Source: Clostridia bacterium (GTDB lineage Bacteria; Bacillota; Clostridia; Oscillospirales; CAG-272). From it: DNA of 12,954 nucleotides. Shown here piece after piece: positions 12,709 through 12,954 of this stretch (position 1 is the first letter of the stretch; every line of letters begins with the position of its first letter). Made by a program: the position numbers and the translations under genes. The stretch spans positions 1 to 12,954 of the forward strand of contig JAFQOC010000064.1 of the NCBI GenBank assembly GCA_017420845.1, given 5' to 3'. The notes beneath the pieces are model-generated. The model was given only the letters and a program-made list of their open reading frames with translations, was not told the DNA's origin and searched no databases.

Positions 12709-12954
12709 AATCCAAGGCGGTATGCGGTGGGCGTGATGCCGTACAGCCGTTTGAAGGTCTTGGTAAAGAAGCTGTGCGAGGCGAATCCGCACCGTGCGGC
12801 AATCTCGGACAGGCTGAGGTCACTCCCCGAAAGCAGGGCGGTGGCCCGCTCCATGCGGCAGCTGATCTGGTACTCCTTAGGGGTCTTTCCCGTATAGCCC
12901 TTGAAGCGGCGGATAAAGCTGCTCTGCTCCATATAGAAACGGGCAGCCAGCTCG
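12693..12954 (-). CDS. AraC-family transcriptional regulator (cassette B), C-terminal part
   Basis: 87 codons are visible, ending with TAG at 12693-12695; the N-terminal ligand domain lies beyond the window. It contains most of the DNA-binding region: ELAARFYMEQSSFIRRFKGY (first helix-turn-helix) and LSEIAARCGFASHSFFTKTF (second), then KRLYGITPTAYR. It is about 85% identical to the equivalent part of AraC-A. In the first recognition helix Asn-Asn of A is replaced by Ser-Ser, and Arg by Gly a little further on, which fits the divergence of the two operator sequences. It probably activates the operon that follows after about 100 bp. Confidence 0.88.
   Translation of the reverse strand, partial: ELAARFYMEQSSFIRRFKGYTGKTPKEYQISCRMERATALLSGSDLSLSEIAARCGFASHSFFTKTFKRLYGITPTAYRLGLPKSL

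Overview
The window looks like a chromosomal stretch from an uncultured gut- or rumen-type member of the Clostridia. This is inferred from three things: strong AGGAGG ribosome sites, three lipobox signal peptides followed by Thr/Asp/Pro-rich linkers (TDP-type repeats), and multidomain surface lipoproteins built from LamG, F5/8 (discoidin) and catalytic modules. The genus cannot be told from the sequence. GC content is high in the genes and clearly lower between about 390 and 1300.

Layout: positions 1-248 are the 3' end of a plus-strand LamG-type protein, followed by hairpins and a terminator. Positions 390-1300 are an AT-rich, decayed stretch with a minus-strand gene remnant, the frameshifted C-terminus of a large serine recombinase, and a short promoter-to-terminator unit. 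All remaining genes are on the minus strand. Cassette A, read right to left, is an AraC-type regulator (6628-5708), a regulatory gap, and a 1429-aa lipoprotein (5599-1310) with a TIM-barrel-like hydrolase domain, two F5/8 domains and two C-terminal repeat modules. Cassette B is an AraC-type regulator cut by the window edge (12954-12693), a near-identical regulatory gap, a paralogous 817-aa hydrolase-like lipoprotein (12589-10136), and, 39 bp on, a 1059-aa LamG/PHP lipoprotein (10096-6917) ending at a strong terminator (6758-6804).

The two cassettes are clearly paralogous, and the gaps between regulator and lipoprotein are the most informative part. Each holds two 16-bp half-sites spaced exactly 21 bp apart. 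The distal half-site is embedded in the stop codon and last codons of the AraC gene, and the proximal one overlaps a weak -35. Each gap also has a 17-bp spacer, an extended -10 and a conserved stem-loop with one compensatory base-pair change. This geometry matches activation by an AraC dimer at araBAD-like promoters. By contrast AraC-A has its own near-consensus promoter (TTGACA-N17-TACAAT).

Working model (inference): two sensors of related but different ligands, probably glycan-derived, each switch on an adjacent surface lipoprotein that binds a polymer through its F5/8 domains and may cleave it. In cassette B the PHP metallo-hydrolase lipoprotein joins the same operon. Neither the substrate nor the enzymatic activity can be read from the sequence, and the TIM-barrel-like domain fits no family I can name with confidence.
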